A program made the position numbers and the translations under genes. The notes below the pieces were generated by a model, which was not told the origin of the DNA, made no database searches, and was given only the letters and a program-made list of their open reading frames with translations. Below are positions 46,636 through 59,109 of a DNA stretch of 64,000 nucleotides, one piece after another (within the stretch, counting starts at the first letter, position 1; each line of letters begins with the position of its first letter). The stretch is from Rhynchosporium graminicola (lineage: Eukaryota; Ascomycota; Leotiomycetes; Helotiales; Ploettnerulaceae), in assembly GCA_900074885.1 (NCBI GenBank), contig FJUW01000014.1, positions 848,095 through 912,094 on the forward strand. Reading direction: 5' to 3'.

Positions 46636-47786
46636 AAGAGTAAGAAAGTATTGAGATCCATGGCTTTTGTGCTGTCCTGTTAAAATAGTTTCTTATAACA
46701 AAAAGGCGCTATTAGGTGAAATCCAAACATAAAAACCTTTCTCCGAAAAAAGTGGAGTGACGATGGTGATGGTGACAACTATTTGCGTTCATCAAAGGGT
46801 GTACTCTTCTGAAGGCCTAAGGACACGAGGACGAGTCTAGCTAGGGTTCACATGTACAATTACAATCGTATATTGCCTTAGAGTACAGTTTAGTTGGCCC
46901 GATCTGTACGAAAACTACCGTGCTCTTGGCTGCCGGTCGAGACGGCTGCGCTAGTAAGATCGAAAGAGCAAGGCTCATGTTGCAGGTGGAGACCACTAAG
47001 TGACAAGAGAACAGTGTAAGAAGTACGCCGACTGTATCAATCTATCTATTCTAGCTCGGTCCATCCATACCCTGCAACCTACTCCTAGCACAAGTCCAGG
47101 AATTTTTCGTACTTGTACATGCTTCTGAGAGCGCACATAATACACACCAAGGGCGTCAACACCAAAGGAAGTTTTTCCGTGAGGGAAATACAGTGAAGTG
47201 AATAGACACCAGGCAGTACTTGTTGTGACTTTCACCAAGAATTGTCACAAACCTGTGTGGAGCTCTATAGTCGTTTCTGGTAGTACTCGTAAGCACGAAT
47301 CAATTATTTTTAAGACCAGGCTGAGATATATTAACATTACAGAACTATCATGTGCGTCGTTCACCTGCTCGACATCAAGCAATTTTCTTGGAACGACATG
47401 GAAAGAGGGGCGATATAGTAGGCACAGTGAAGGTCGCCAGAACTCTGCCAAGTCAATCCTTTTTCAGTATTCGCCAGATTGATTCAGTAGACAGAAAGAC
47501 GCTTTTTCAAGATCAAGGAATCAATTCAATGTTTATAGCTCTCTACTGTTTCACTATAGTAGATTACTACGACCTAAGAATTACTATAAGAAACTAAGTC
47601 TATAAGTATTTGTTTCATTTAATAGCTACAACTCAGTCTATTTCCACCCACAGCTAAAGACAGACCATCTACAAAGAACAAAAATAATCACAGACCATCC
47701 AATACACCTCTGACCCCCAGCACCGCCATTTAGTCAGCGCACCCAGAAAAGTCTACACCACAGAAACCACCACAAGACCACCAATC
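46636..47786. other. Intergenic between CaaX genes C and D
   Basis: No palindrome of the A/B/C kind was found upstream of D. Short ORFs lack motifs. Confidence 0.5.
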
Positions 47787-48075
47787 ATGGCCCGCGAAAA
47801 CAGATTCCCAAAAGTAGCAGGTTATACAGTCAACACTGGGCCATCGTAAGTCCTTTAAATTTGTCAATAAATGAACAGAGTCAATAGACTGCATTCAAAA
47901 GCACTAATTAACACAACAACGTTATAGAAACAACCCAGCTAGATACAACGCTGACTATGATTACCAACGAAATCGACCACATCGCCCACACGGAGGACAT
48001 CACTCAAGTCATCGTCCCCATGGTCATCACAGTTCCAGCCGTAAGAAGGATCCCTGCCGGTGTGTGGTCATGTGA
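47787..48075 (+). CDS. Small CaaX-box protein D (68 aa, C-terminus CVVM)
   Basis: Exon 1 is 47787-47845 and exon 2 is 47928-48075, with an 82-bp phase-2 intron (GTAAGT...GCACTAATTAAC...GTTATAG). Its branch-site region resembles that of gene C. The protein is the same length as C. It contains a His/Arg/Pro/Gly-rich block (RPHRPHGGHHSSHRPHGHH) and ends SSRKKDPCRCVVM, again polybasic plus two cysteines with the CaaX box CVVM. CVVM also terminates several short ascomycete a-factor-like pheromone precursors, but those are about 24 residues long. Metal binding by the His block and membrane anchoring by the lipid are inferences. Function unknown. Confidence 0.8.
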
Positions 48076-48087
48076 AGTAATATCATG

Positions 48088-48155
48088 GGAGTTTGGAGTT
48101 TGGAGTTTGGAGGTTGGATTGGAGGTTGCCTTTGGATCTTGAGTCTGGAGTCTGG
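48088..48155 (+). repeat. Degenerate GTTTGGA/GTCTGGA minisatellite
   Basis: Short units GTTTGGA repeated directly, then degenerate GGTTGGA and GTCTGGA, just downstream of CaaX gene D. Confidence 0.8.
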
Positions 48156-50157
48156 GAATGAAATATGGGGAACTGGGACTTGGCTGGCTTTTGGATTGCT
48201 AGGTCGATTAGGACATTTGCTTGCGCTATACTGCCAAAAAAAAATACCACAATCGTTTCCTACTCCACATCCAAGCAAAATTTCTTTTGCGCGACATCTA
48301 GAGCTTTAGTAGACTCATTTGACATTCACGTGATGTTTACTTTTTCGGCTATTTATGCTCAACCAAGATTCCGTCCCACCGCTAGGCTAAAGGATTTGAG
48401 GTCATCTGCAATTGCATTACTAGAAACATGACTGATGGACCGTACCCACACAGTTTTCAATAGAAATTCATCACGGGATGGTTTGAGACAATGATTTCTT
48501 CCCAGTTGCCTGTCGCCAAAGCAGTTTTACAGTTGATGAGCATTCTCAGAGCTAGGACTGAGAGACCGCTAAGCGGCTTTACCTGTGTTGTCTATGAAAT
48601 TATTAGAGATATGTTTCTTCTTGGGAGATAATCAGCATATATTACATGGAAATTAAGACCTTGATCTGCTTACCTACCTTGACACTACTCACCTATTTCA
48701 AATTGATTGGTGCGTATCACTTATTGCCGGCAGTTATAGAATGATTCAGTAGCTTAATGTATAAGATCAAGTAATTTGATGCATACAAGCTCATATCAAG
48801 TCAAGCCATATAAGTCCAGGCGTGGGTCTAAGTTATAGGGGTTCCCCTGTACTTCACAACGGTCAACGAGCGATCGTATATCACATCCTTTGCTTTTCAA
48901 AGTGACGTACATATCTCTATAATTGTTTGTCAAACAGACCCGTTAACCGTAGCGTCTCTAAAACTTCAGTGCGATCCCGAAACAAAAAGCACGCTTACAA
49001 AAACCACACATCAAGATATGTTCTTAGATCAGCAGTCATAGGTCGGACCAGAAGCGGATCATGAGCCACAGTGGAGAGAAATTTTTATCAGGATCATCAT
49101 GAGCTGGATGAATCAAAGGGATTTTGAGCATTGCCTGAGGCATGTTTAATGTAGTACTTACCCTCATCCTAAGAGCCAGTCCCCCATTTACTCACGCCCG
49201 CACACTCACGGGGAAAAGTAACTTCATGGAAATCATCACCCATGAGGCTATTTCTCAAGTCATCATCAAACTCATCATGATATCTCGATTGATACAAAGG
49301 AACGTGGTGGTTATTCTTTGATGCGGTGAAGTAAGGTAGTCGATCTGCCTTGAAAGGTTAGTTTGGATGATAGATTGTAGTACAATATAGCAAGAATATC
49401 AAGATCGATGTTTAACCTAACCATAGCCGAAAAGTTCTGTAGGCTGAAATGGGAAAATAGTAGCAGAGCCTCCTGGATTGAACTTGAGACTTTGTTATAT
49501 GTTTCTTAATGATGAGAGTCATTCCCTGGACACTGGACCAGAATCTGTACATCAACAGGCAAAGACAGCGTTCTGTAATCGCAACTCTCTAATGTCATTC
49601 AAATTTGAGCAATCGCTTCTATTATTTCATGCTTGGTGCCACAGGACTCTGGGGAGTCTTTGCGGAGAGCTAGCTTGATAGATTTGTTACGTGACTTCCT
49701 GGTGATCCCCGGGTTTTGTTTAAACCCGGGATTTGTGACCTGAACTTCTTTCCTCTTTGCCAGCCTGCTGCAGCACACACATTGCTTCGCGATTTTAGAC
49801 AGACTTCATCTCTTTCACTTACATCGCTTTCGGTACTGAAACTCTGTGAGCGAAGCGAGGCTGTGATAGTTCGCAGGATTCGTTAGCTGGACGTTGTCCA
49901 AGGAGCTACAGCCACACAGCCACGCAGCCCAAGAATCAGCGTTACGGATCAATCTCAGGTGTATCATAGATTGATCCGGTTGGAATGACAGCGATTTAGG
50001 CACAGATTCATGCCTGTCGATAAGCCTTTTCAATGGCGCGATTCGCCTGCGGTGCGTTGATATTGTCAATTGTCTTTGTATGTCGCTGTTTCCTCCTATC
50101 TATCCTGGGTTTCCGTCCGCTTACACCACTTAGATATGATAGCTCAGATCACACGCA
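48156..50157. other. Intergenic, nothing recognised
   Basis: About 2 kb with short shadow ORFs only. An inverted CCCGGGTTT...AAACCCGGG pair sits at 49708-49732. Confidence 0.45.
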
Positions 50158-50760
50158 GTGGCTGACATTATGCTCGTCGCTCAAAATGTTCAAATCGCGT
50201 CGCACCAACAAACGAGGTCTTGGTTTTGTGTACCCGTCTTCAACCCCAGGCCTATCGAGCGATACATATCGCCGGGAACTTACAGCTTACTGTCGAAGTA
50301 CGCAGCCAGCGAGATTTTCTTCGGTCATTCAAGTTCTCCTGGCGCGAGGCACACTGAGTAACCTTGCCCAGAGTCGAGAGTAATTGTCTTCTCGAACATA
50401 TCCATGACTACACTACTCTTGAATTTGTAAATTTGATGCCGCTGATTGGTATGTCTGCGACCAGCCACAATCATGGGACCTTAAAGCAGCCGAGCATCAT
50501 CTTTTCCTATATCCGAGACCGGTGTAGAGCGTATTGGCAACCCTTTCGATAATCCGCAGGCTTCCCTAACAGAGGAAGTTCACATTGAAATAACTAAACC
50601 ACATATTCCACTGCCAGACCTTGTGCTTACAGAAGAAGAGACAGCATCCGCACAAGCCTACGACTCAGTTGCAGACGCAGCAGTGGTGCAAGCAAAAGTC
50701 GAAATCGAAATCGACTATGGATCAGACACAACTTCAGAGTCAGGGTTTGATGCCATCTGA
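50158..50760 (+). pseudogene. Coding-like fragments in several frames, gene unknown
   Basis: Protein-like stretches appear in turn: VPVFNPRPIERYISPGTYSL (50230-50361), LLEHIHDYTTLEFVNLMPL (50387-50443), CDQP.SWDLKAAEHHLFLYP (50455-50520) and an acidic C-terminal frame EEVHIEITKPHIPLPDLVL...DTTSESGFDAI ending at TGA near 50760. They lie in different frames, and no set of GT-AG introns joins all of them in phase. A decayed gene is the simplest reading. No family recognised. Confidence 0.4.
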
Positions 50761-51200
50761 AAGGTAGACATGATGATTATCTTCGCTAGGTTGGTAGGTA
50801 GACTCGATAGCCGTTTCAATGGGGCAGAAGCTTCGTGTATGCCAGGCGTGGTTTCGCGTGTTGTTCTTGGATTCTCGTTACTCGAAATCCTCACGTTAGA
50901 ATACCTGCAGATCCCCCGTTATATATCACACTTCGTCGTCTACTTATGGGAGTCTAGGTCTTGGTTATAACTGATTGATCGTGGTAGGCCATTCGTTGAA
51001 CCGAGATGGGACATAACCCCCAGAATTACTTCGATAGAAGAATTTTCGAAAGAAGAATAGGCCTTCAGGGATGCATCCAGAGCCACAGATATCTGCAACC
51101 AAAACCCAGAAATTACCTCATCATGTGAGCAGCATTATCCGCAGGGGCTGACCAGATATCCTACCTGAACGCCGGTCCCACTTTTCGGGATACAACGGCT

Positions 51201-51728
51201 GAGGTGATTCGTCTGCGTCGCGCTCGCAAAACGGTATCCGAATCTGAGATTCGTCGTCCAGGATCTTCCGGAAACAATTGCTTCAGCTCCAAAGCTTTCG
51301 AAGGACCTAGCTGCAAGGATTGATTACCTTCCAGGCTCCTGATTTCCACACTACCCAACCTGTCCAAAATGCAGATGTCTATCTCTACCGCTGGATCATC
51401 GATAATCACTCCGACGGCTACGCGATCAACATGTTACGACAACTTATTCCCGCTCTGAAGAAAGGCGACCCGCGTAGTAATAAACGATCATGTCCTTCCG
51501 GAGCCAGGACAGGAGAATGTGTGGGATGAGAAGATTATCAGGACGATGGACTTGGTTATGTTGACTTTATTGAATGCGCAGGAGAGGACAAAGGAAGATT
51601 TTCAGGGATTTGTTTGGAAGGGCTGATGAGAGATTCAGATTTGTGGGTGCGAAGAGGGTGGAGGGCTGTAGGATGAGTGTTGTGGAAGCTGTATGGGTTG
51701 GGGAGGATTTCGATGAGTTGGCATGTTG
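51201..51728 (+). pseudogene. O-methyltransferase pseudogene (C-terminal catalytic part)
   Basis: The translation, followed across frames, gives ALAKRYPNLRFVVQDLPETI, then NADVYLYRWIIDNHSDGYAI with NMLRQLIPALKKG, then INDHVLPEPGQENVWDEK with MDLVMLTLLNAQERTKEDF, then FRFVG.KRVEGCRMSVVEAV. This is the SAM-binding and catalytic half of fungal caffeate/sterigmatocystin-type O-methyltransferases (PF00891 family). Frameshifts lie near 51332-51340, 51467 and 51610, and no introns account for them. The N-terminal half is not recognisable upstream. The catalytic-type His is in INDHV (compare WIIDNHSD). A working enzyme cannot be made from this copy. Confidence 0.75.
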
Positions 51729-52565
51729 ATATTATGGGAAGGTAAGGAGATGATGCGGTTCAGGGATTACATGAGTTAATGGCTTGTAAGATAGCTGGGC
51801 TGTAGTTACATGAGAAAAGCAGCCTGGCAATGAAACCCCGATTCTTTGCTTCGAAGCTGACCAAATCAACAATGAGAAACGTGGCAATCGCGTTTAGCTA
51901 CAGGGACACGAATATACACGAAACAAGGCGATACGTTAATCAGCACGTGACACTACCCTTCTCTGGTTAGGTTTCTTACATACAATCAGACTGTAAGACG
52001 ACGAAATGCTGCAGAAAAGTGAAGCCATTGCTATCAGTATCGATTGCTTCAAATATTCTACAGAGAACTCTCATGTCAATTAAATAGTCATATGAGTCAA
52101 CCCCTTTTCGATGAAAAAAATCCCTCCTTCCTCCATATATTTCCAACCCGATCTCCTTAGACAACCAAATATTAGATCGTCTCATAGAACTCTCCATGAT
52201 CGACCGTTGCGCCATCTTCTGTTGAAATTGCCTACTCACTGGAAGACAACGCGTATCTGAGCCAGGAAATGAAGAAGTTTCGGTGCGCACGCGATAAAGT
52301 GGGATGGGCTTACTAAAACAGTGATCAAAATCAGCAAATGCTCTCCCTTCTATTCACTAACAACCGGCACGCTTTTCATTTTGATCTTTTTCATTAATCG
52401 ACTAATGAAATCTACAAACATTAACACACCATCATATCCCACCAACCGTCTTCTCGGCCCGCAATGCGCTTGGGAACAGAGGAACAAAATAGCAAAGACG
52501 CCACCGAGCTCATAATACTCTACCAAATCGCGAAGCAAACAGAGTGAAAAGACTCATGGCCCTCT
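51729..52565. other. Intergenic, nothing recognised
   Basis: Downstream flank of the helicase gene. Only shadow ORFs. Confidence 0.5.
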
Positions 52566-55500
52566 TTAGAAAGAGATCAGATCATCAGATTCAGCCAACA
52601 CGCTATTCTGAGCTGCGGATACCACCGAGACCGAGGTCACGTCCTGGCTATTGTCAATGATATTGTTGTAGGATGGCTTTAAAATCTGAGGAACATCGTT
52701 TTCAAAGTCAATAAGAAGATCGAGCCCTTCGCTGCTTCGCACTCCCTCTCCTGAAATGTCACGAGTAAACTCGACTGCAGCGTCTCCGTAGTGGTATTCT
52801 GCGCCAGTACCAGGAACGACACTTCTCCACGAACCTGGCTGTTCCGCAGTGACAAGAACAGCCTCGCCATAGTGAGTCGACTTTACTGTTACTCCAGTAG
52901 TCGAGAGTTCTCCGCCGCTATCAGGAATGACGCTTTTCCAGGGGCCTGGTTGCTCAACCATGACAGGAACGAGAATTGAATCTGAGCTGTTCTTGACCAG
53001 GGGCTTAGAATCAAGAGCCGGTGTTCCAGTTCTCTTCAAATCGGAGTTCTGGATGGAGACTTCTGATCGAGAAGGTGTCTTCTGCTTCTTGTTATCAGAC
53101 TTCTCTCGGTTGGGGTTTGTATCTCTGGCCTTTTCTCTACTATCGACCACTGTTTTCTGCGGAGGCTTTACCTGTGTTCGTGTAGCTCCTGTAGTGCTGA
53201 CACTACTAATCTTAGCTGTTTCTACACCAGCAGTCTTGTGATCAGTGGAAACATCAGCCTGTGCTCGATTGACACGAGTTCGAACCCGACCGGATGTATC
53301 AACGATTCTGCTTCCATCCTTGTTGAACACAACCGGTGTATACGTCTCCTTGATCATGATGATGGAAGGATCTGACTTGGGAATTCTAGCCGCCTCCACG
53401 CGCTGCTGCTCATCAATTTCTTGATCCGCCTTCCTCGCATCGTAATTAGCCCAGTTCTTGAGTCCGGGGTGGTTTTTGTCAACGACTGGCTCATGGCCAT
53501 ATGGTCTAAACAGCGGTGGTGGCTGGCTGCGGTCCATTGAGCTGCCAAAGTCATTCTTGCTCGGTGTTGATTTGACAGAATCACCTCGTCGACAAGACTG
53601 GGATGAAGCTTGGTCTGAGATAGCTCGTCGATTAGAATTTCTAGCATTGAACTTGGTTGTCATTTGTCGACAGTTTGTTTGCACTCGATCAATGGTCAAG
53701 GGTAGGTTGCGACGAATATCTGAGATAGTATATGGATTCGGATCCTCACTGAATCTGACTTGGCGGCGGCCCGACCCTCGCGACTCTGTACTCTTGATGG
53801 TGCTCTTTGTGGGACTTTGGCTTGATGGGTGTGTATTGGAGGCTCGAACGTCAAATCCCCACCACTCTAGATCGTCGGGAATTTCAACCTGAGTTTGCCC
53901 GGAAATCTGGCACTCGTCGCAAACACAAGTATCTCCGCAATTACGAGAGCAGCCATGACCACATGGAAGTCCTCGAGGGCAAGGTTTTCTGCAAATGACT
54001 CGAGAGTGGTCGAAAGGATGACATAAAAGTACGCAAGCATGGCCGCAGGGGAGGACTCCACCTTCGCAGGGTCTCTGGCAGCCTCCAGCTAATGAGATCC
54101 AGTCATCGGGGTCGAATATTCGAGTCACAGAATTGTGCTGGGTACACGTGGTTGGCAGACCTCCTTCGATATTATATTGCCCCTGGCTTCTCATGTACAT
54201 GACCAGAGGATCGAATAGCGGATCGCGGGCTCCTAGTGCTAACTCTGTGGTTTCGGCAGCGGTAAGGGTGATCGAGTTGCCAAATAAGTATAAACCTCGA
54301 CGGGCACGAGAAAGTGCTACTACAAGACGGTTCCTATTATCCAGGAAACCGACACCAAGAGTTTGATTGCTTCGAACCATTGAGAGCAGTATGATATCAT
54401 TCTCCTCACCTTGATAACTATCCACTGTGAATACATTGAAGTACGCAATCCCTACGAATACGGTCTCGTTAGCAGATAATCCAAGCTTGTTTCAGGAAGT
54501 GGATACGGATCATAAGGTAGGTTGCAAGAAAAGGAAGAGAAAATAGAAGGAGAATAAAGGGAGCATCCCATTACATACCTCCAAGACCATGGTGATCCTT
54601 CAGCTGTTTGATGATCGTCTTTCTCTGGCCGTTATAGAATGTCAAGACAGTGATCTGCTTAGAACTGATACCATTCAGGACCAGATAGTTGTAAAAGCCG
54701 GCAATCATTTGTGCTTCGGCGAAGTTGAAACAGCTGCCTTCAGAGGTCTTCTGCTCCATCCAGTTATGAGAGAAGAAATAGGCATTGCGGCCGCCCATAC
54801 CTGCGATAATTGAATTGTTAGCATTTACTCATATTAGCTTGTCTCATGAGCACTTTGGAAGTACTGAGCACCTCGGTGGGAATTAGATGGCTGCTGCATG
54901 AGTGACATACCAGGGACAGGTGGCCGATTATTGATTCGGTCCAATACACTCTCATGGTCGTGGAGATCAGTGTAAAACGGGTCCGGCTCGATGCACAGAA
55001 GCTTGCGCACTTCTGGAATCATACGGCGTTGATGATTGAGCATCTAATGAGGACTTAGTATCGCAGAAAGGCAGTATCTTGGGATCGAGAAAGAGAAAAT
55101 GAAGAAAGGTTGATTTTGATTTTCACAGAGACTTCAAGGGTTAAAAGGTACGTACCACAAAAGGCATTCCGTTATTAACTAGTCGTTCGAACATGGAGAT
55201 GCTAAGATTGTATGGCTCATCCTGGAGAGCTTGTACCGTACACGATGCCTGTAGTTGTTTATGATCCCCAACTAGGATCAATTGCTGCAGAGAGTCCATC
55301 ATGCCAGCAATGATTTTAGATTCAAGGGTCTCGGCAGCTTCCTCGATGAGAAGGGTTCGGGGCTCGAGTGCGGAAAGCAAACTACCTACGCAACAAAGTC
55401 TTAGCACGAACTTGTCTAGATATTCCCCGGAAACATGGGATACATTTCCGAGAGGATTGCAAGATCTCGAGAGTGGAAAGAGAAGAATATGGGCTTCTCC

Positions 55501-57645
55501 ATCGTGTACTTACGATACTTGGACAATCCTGTAGTTGTGCAGCCTACGACTTTGATACCCAGGTGATCTATGAGTTTGATATTGAACATTGACTGACGCC
55601 ATTAGCTTTTCCGCCTGTCCTTGTTGTACAACGCTTACTTTGACAATATAGTTATCTTCCACGTGTCTCTCATACTTAACCAGAACCTCTTGCACCTTAA
55701 GCATGACAATCTTGTTCATTTGGCCTTCGAAGTATCGGTAGAACTGACCACGTTCACTGATTGGAATCTTGTAGAGATCAGTAATTCTAGTGAGTCTCCT
55801 TCTGGCGGCCCCATCGGCAAAATGTGCCTTGTGTTTGCCAGTCCATTTACGACCGAATGGGACCCATTGGCCGATTAAGCCAAAGTCCGAGTCCTTGTCC
55901 TCAGGCTTTGTATCGGTGGCCTCTGATTCAAGGGCTCGCAACTGTTCAGCCTCGATATCGCTCTCCTCCAATGGGAAGCCGAAGTTCACCGGTGGCGCTC
56001 CAGGAATTTTCATCAACTGTGACTCCGTAAGCCACGCAGCAAGATCTTCTGTGGATACGTTATCCTCATTCTTCTCGACGACCCAGTCTCCTGGTTCTAG
56101 CGATCTACGCTGGCCTTCTGTGATGAGACCGTGCTCGTGGAGAGTATTGGCAGTAAGTAAGGCATCATTCAGAAAGGGTGACAACACTCCAGTAAGCTCT
56201 TCACACAAAGCTCGATTCTCTCTAGAAGAGGCTCCTAATCCTTTCTTGAAAAATGACAGATCTGGATTCATACCTAGCTCGTAGAATGTGCGTTTCTTGA
56301 TCGCAATGTTCTCTTTGTCAGATTGACCTCCTAGTCTGACGATTTCGGGCTCAAAGGTTAGTACGTGATTGAGCAATTGATCTAAAGCGTGATTGGTTTG
56401 AGCTGCAACGATGATTGGCGGATCTCCTGGGGCAATGTTTCGAATCATCACTTCTAGAGCCGTGATAGATACAAATGTTTTTCCTGTTCCTGGGGGTCCT
56501 TGGACAATCGCTAGGCGTTTAGTGATCATGTTTTGGCAAGCAGAAATCTGAGATTGGTCCATTCCACACTTGAAATCTTTAGGAAAATTGGTCAAGACAT
56601 CCACGGCAGAGAGTGATGTGTCAGTTGAAGGGAGCAAGATCAATCCATCATTTTCCTGTGCTGATCGTTCCAGGTAGGACAGATTCTTGATAGGGTCATG
56701 CTGAATATAGAGAGGAGCCTCGACGCTCGGATCAAGGTCAACTAGTTCCTTGGAGAAAGAGAATTGTTCAGTCATCAACTTCTGCATGGCTACCATTGTA
56801 TGACGGGATGCTTCGAAATAACCTGATCTAGATTCCACCATGACGTACTTTTCAACCGGATCGATGACCATGTCTTTGATATCACCCCAGAACAGATCGA
56901 TGGTCGGAGGGTCTTGGTCAAGCCCACCCTTGATTACACGAGCCGCAACAGTCGCGACCTTACAAATAGTCTTGAACATGTCCTTTTCTGGTGTTAGAGC
57001 AACGAGTGTGCCTTGAACCAAGCGCTTCGACTGGTCCCATCGAATTCGCTTTCCAGCACGTTCGCACGAGAACTCTATACGTGAGGCAACACCGATGCGA
57101 CTGAGTTGCAGTCCGATGAAGGTAACACTAGTGTAGATTCGAGTCTCGCTACTTTCGTCCATGGAGGGAGTTTGTTTGAACTCGGCAACAGCAGTGCGGA
57201 GGGAAGCAATCGAATCTTCGCGAATGATTTGGTAGTGAGCGCCAAGGTAGGCTTCTTTCGATGGCCATGGTTTGTCAACGATATTGTGTGGGAGCTTCGG
57301 GTCATACAGAAATGTCTCTCGCTGATACATGTTCCATTCCTCAGGCTCTTGGATTGTCGTTGTAGGCTGGTGCTCCTTGGCTACAGGATTTATCTCATCG
57401 GATGAGGGTATCTCGGGTAGATTCCGCCATGCTTGAGGGAAAGCGTTGTTCTCGTAAGTCTTCTTGACGTGGTCTACGAGAATGCCACGGGCGTTTCTCG
57501 AGCGGCTATCTGAAGACATTGGATGGTGTGCGTCGAAGTTCTCCTCGGGACGGATGTCTTGTACTTCTACGAATGTTGAATGGCGGGCGAATGACGATTC
57601 TTCTTCACGAGAGCGTGGAGACACGGAGCCGTTCCCGTAGCAAGC
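52566..57645 (-). CDS. SF1 helicase with NF-X1-type zinc fingers (ZNFX1/Hrr1-like), 5' end uncertain
   Basis: Exons: 57645-55639, 55592-55514, 55385-55156, 55043-54911, 54800-54579 and 54451-52566, all phases agreeing, for at least 1518 residues. Helicase motifs in order: Walker [10 protein letters not shown] (about residue 385), CTTTGLSKY, Walker B-like [36 protein letters not shown] and [14 protein letters not shown]. After these come NF-X1-type Cys/His repeats ([36 protein letters not shown]), then a long disordered Ser/Thr/Lys tail. The closest known type is the ZNFX1 family, including fission yeast Hrr1 of the RNA-dependent RNA polymerase complex. Likely role: RNA silencing or RNA surveillance. 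The exon start at 57645 follows a CACAG acceptor; no ATG exists until 57521, so upstream exons exist. Confidence 0.9.
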
Positions 57646-58400
57646 CTGTGATAAGCAATGTTAGCAAAGTCACAAACACCAGCAGATAACATTAGAAACA
57701 TAGCAATGTTGAAGAGCTCGTTGGTAGTGGAGGACTTCAGAGTCAACTGCTGCCTCGCACGAAGCAAAAAATTGGCGATAGGTTCAATCAAGGTTTGGGG
57801 AGAAGAGAAAAAGAGCCACTTGCCTAAAAGTGTCGTCGAAGCTACTGGTTGCCGTCAATTTGCAAGAGTCGCCGTTGAAAGTCTCCCGATTGCCGACAGG
57901 GCAGTGAGCAGACGAGCCTAAGATTCTGCCGGCAGACTATGTCACCTTTCGTGGCCAGTTAGCACATTCTCTTGGGGTGGTTGATGCCAAGCAGGCAAAG
58001 TGAGCCTCAGATGATATGCCCTCTGATTTAGCTGGGCAGATATTTCCAGCATCTCTTAACAGGAACGTGACCAGGTGAAAAAGCCTCAAAATAGAGACAG
58101 AAAAAGAGACCTGATGAGGATTTCCGTACCAGGATATTGTTTTGCGCCACCTGTTATTGCTACCATGGAGCTTTTGCCAGTACGAGAAAGATGTTGTATT
58201 GTGTGGAGAGGAAGAGCAAGGGGGAGAAGAGAAGGAGGTAGAGAAGAGTTTGCTGACAGGAATTGGAAGCCTGATCGGGGACGGGAATTTGGTGATTGTT
58301 GATTGCGGAGGAAGGAGCAACGATGTGCTGGTGGTTGCTTGCCTGGGAAATCCAAACATCCTCGCTTGTTAGATCCACAGCCAACACTCAACCCGCTGAA
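57646..58400 (-). other. Probable upstream exons of the helicase gene, structure unresolved
   Basis: The minus strand holds coding-like pieces: NICPAKSEGISSEAHFACL...RECANWPRK (about 58060-57945), a piece NGDSCKLTATSSFDDTFRQ (about 57880-57817) and, in another frame, KWLFFSSPQTLIEPIANFLL...MFLMLSAG (57825-57678). Two routes reach the acceptor at 57645: a 32-bp intron after MFLMLSAG, or a GTGGCT donor near 57816 giving a 171-bp intron after TFRQ. Both are in phase. Spaced cysteines suggest an N-terminal zinc finger, unproven. Confidence 0.4.
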
Positions 58401-59109
58401 TGGCGGGGATGCCTTAACCCCTTGAGAAATGAAAACAAACACGGTATTGAGCATATATTATAGAGACTGGCTACGAAAGATTATATTAAGAGTTTAGACT
58501 CCAGTAAGCTGAGAAAGGATCAAAGACGTCAATTAGTCTCTGCCTCTGCTAGGCTGCAGTGGTACGCGCGAAAGAAGCTAGATTTAAGCTCGTCAAACCT
58601 GTCCCAAAGCTGCTTTTCTCGTTTCCCAGTTTATGTAGCATATTCAGAGCTTCTAACAAGATATGAACATACCCTCGATGCTATAATTTCCGGATGGCCG
58701 TCCTTAAGTCGGGTCAAAAGGTCCTGAGTCTTGGCCTTCTCTCTATCTTCTGATTTCCAAACCATACCAGAGATTGCTTTCACTGGCGGAGAATATAGAT
58801 ATCTGCCTCTCCGACCACACAGAAAACCACCCAACCTCTAACTTTAAGCAAAGCTGTTGTTAAAACTGTCGGAAACATTGTATTTTCGATACAAGGGGAG
58901 TGAACATAGTGATAATTACATTTCATGAATAACTAACAAGGTCGTAGAAATCTTCAACTAAATTATCAATTGATTCATATAGACCAGAGCTTGATATATT
59001 CGTCTATCCTCATGCATAGCTGCTTGATATTCACCTCTATTGAGGCCAAGCAATCTCGTCTCCAACGAAGCAGTTTCTCTTCAGCTTATGGCATAGTCAC
59101 CATCGTTTT
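58401..59109. other. Intergenic, AT-rich
   Basis: Nothing recognised. Confidence 0.5.
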
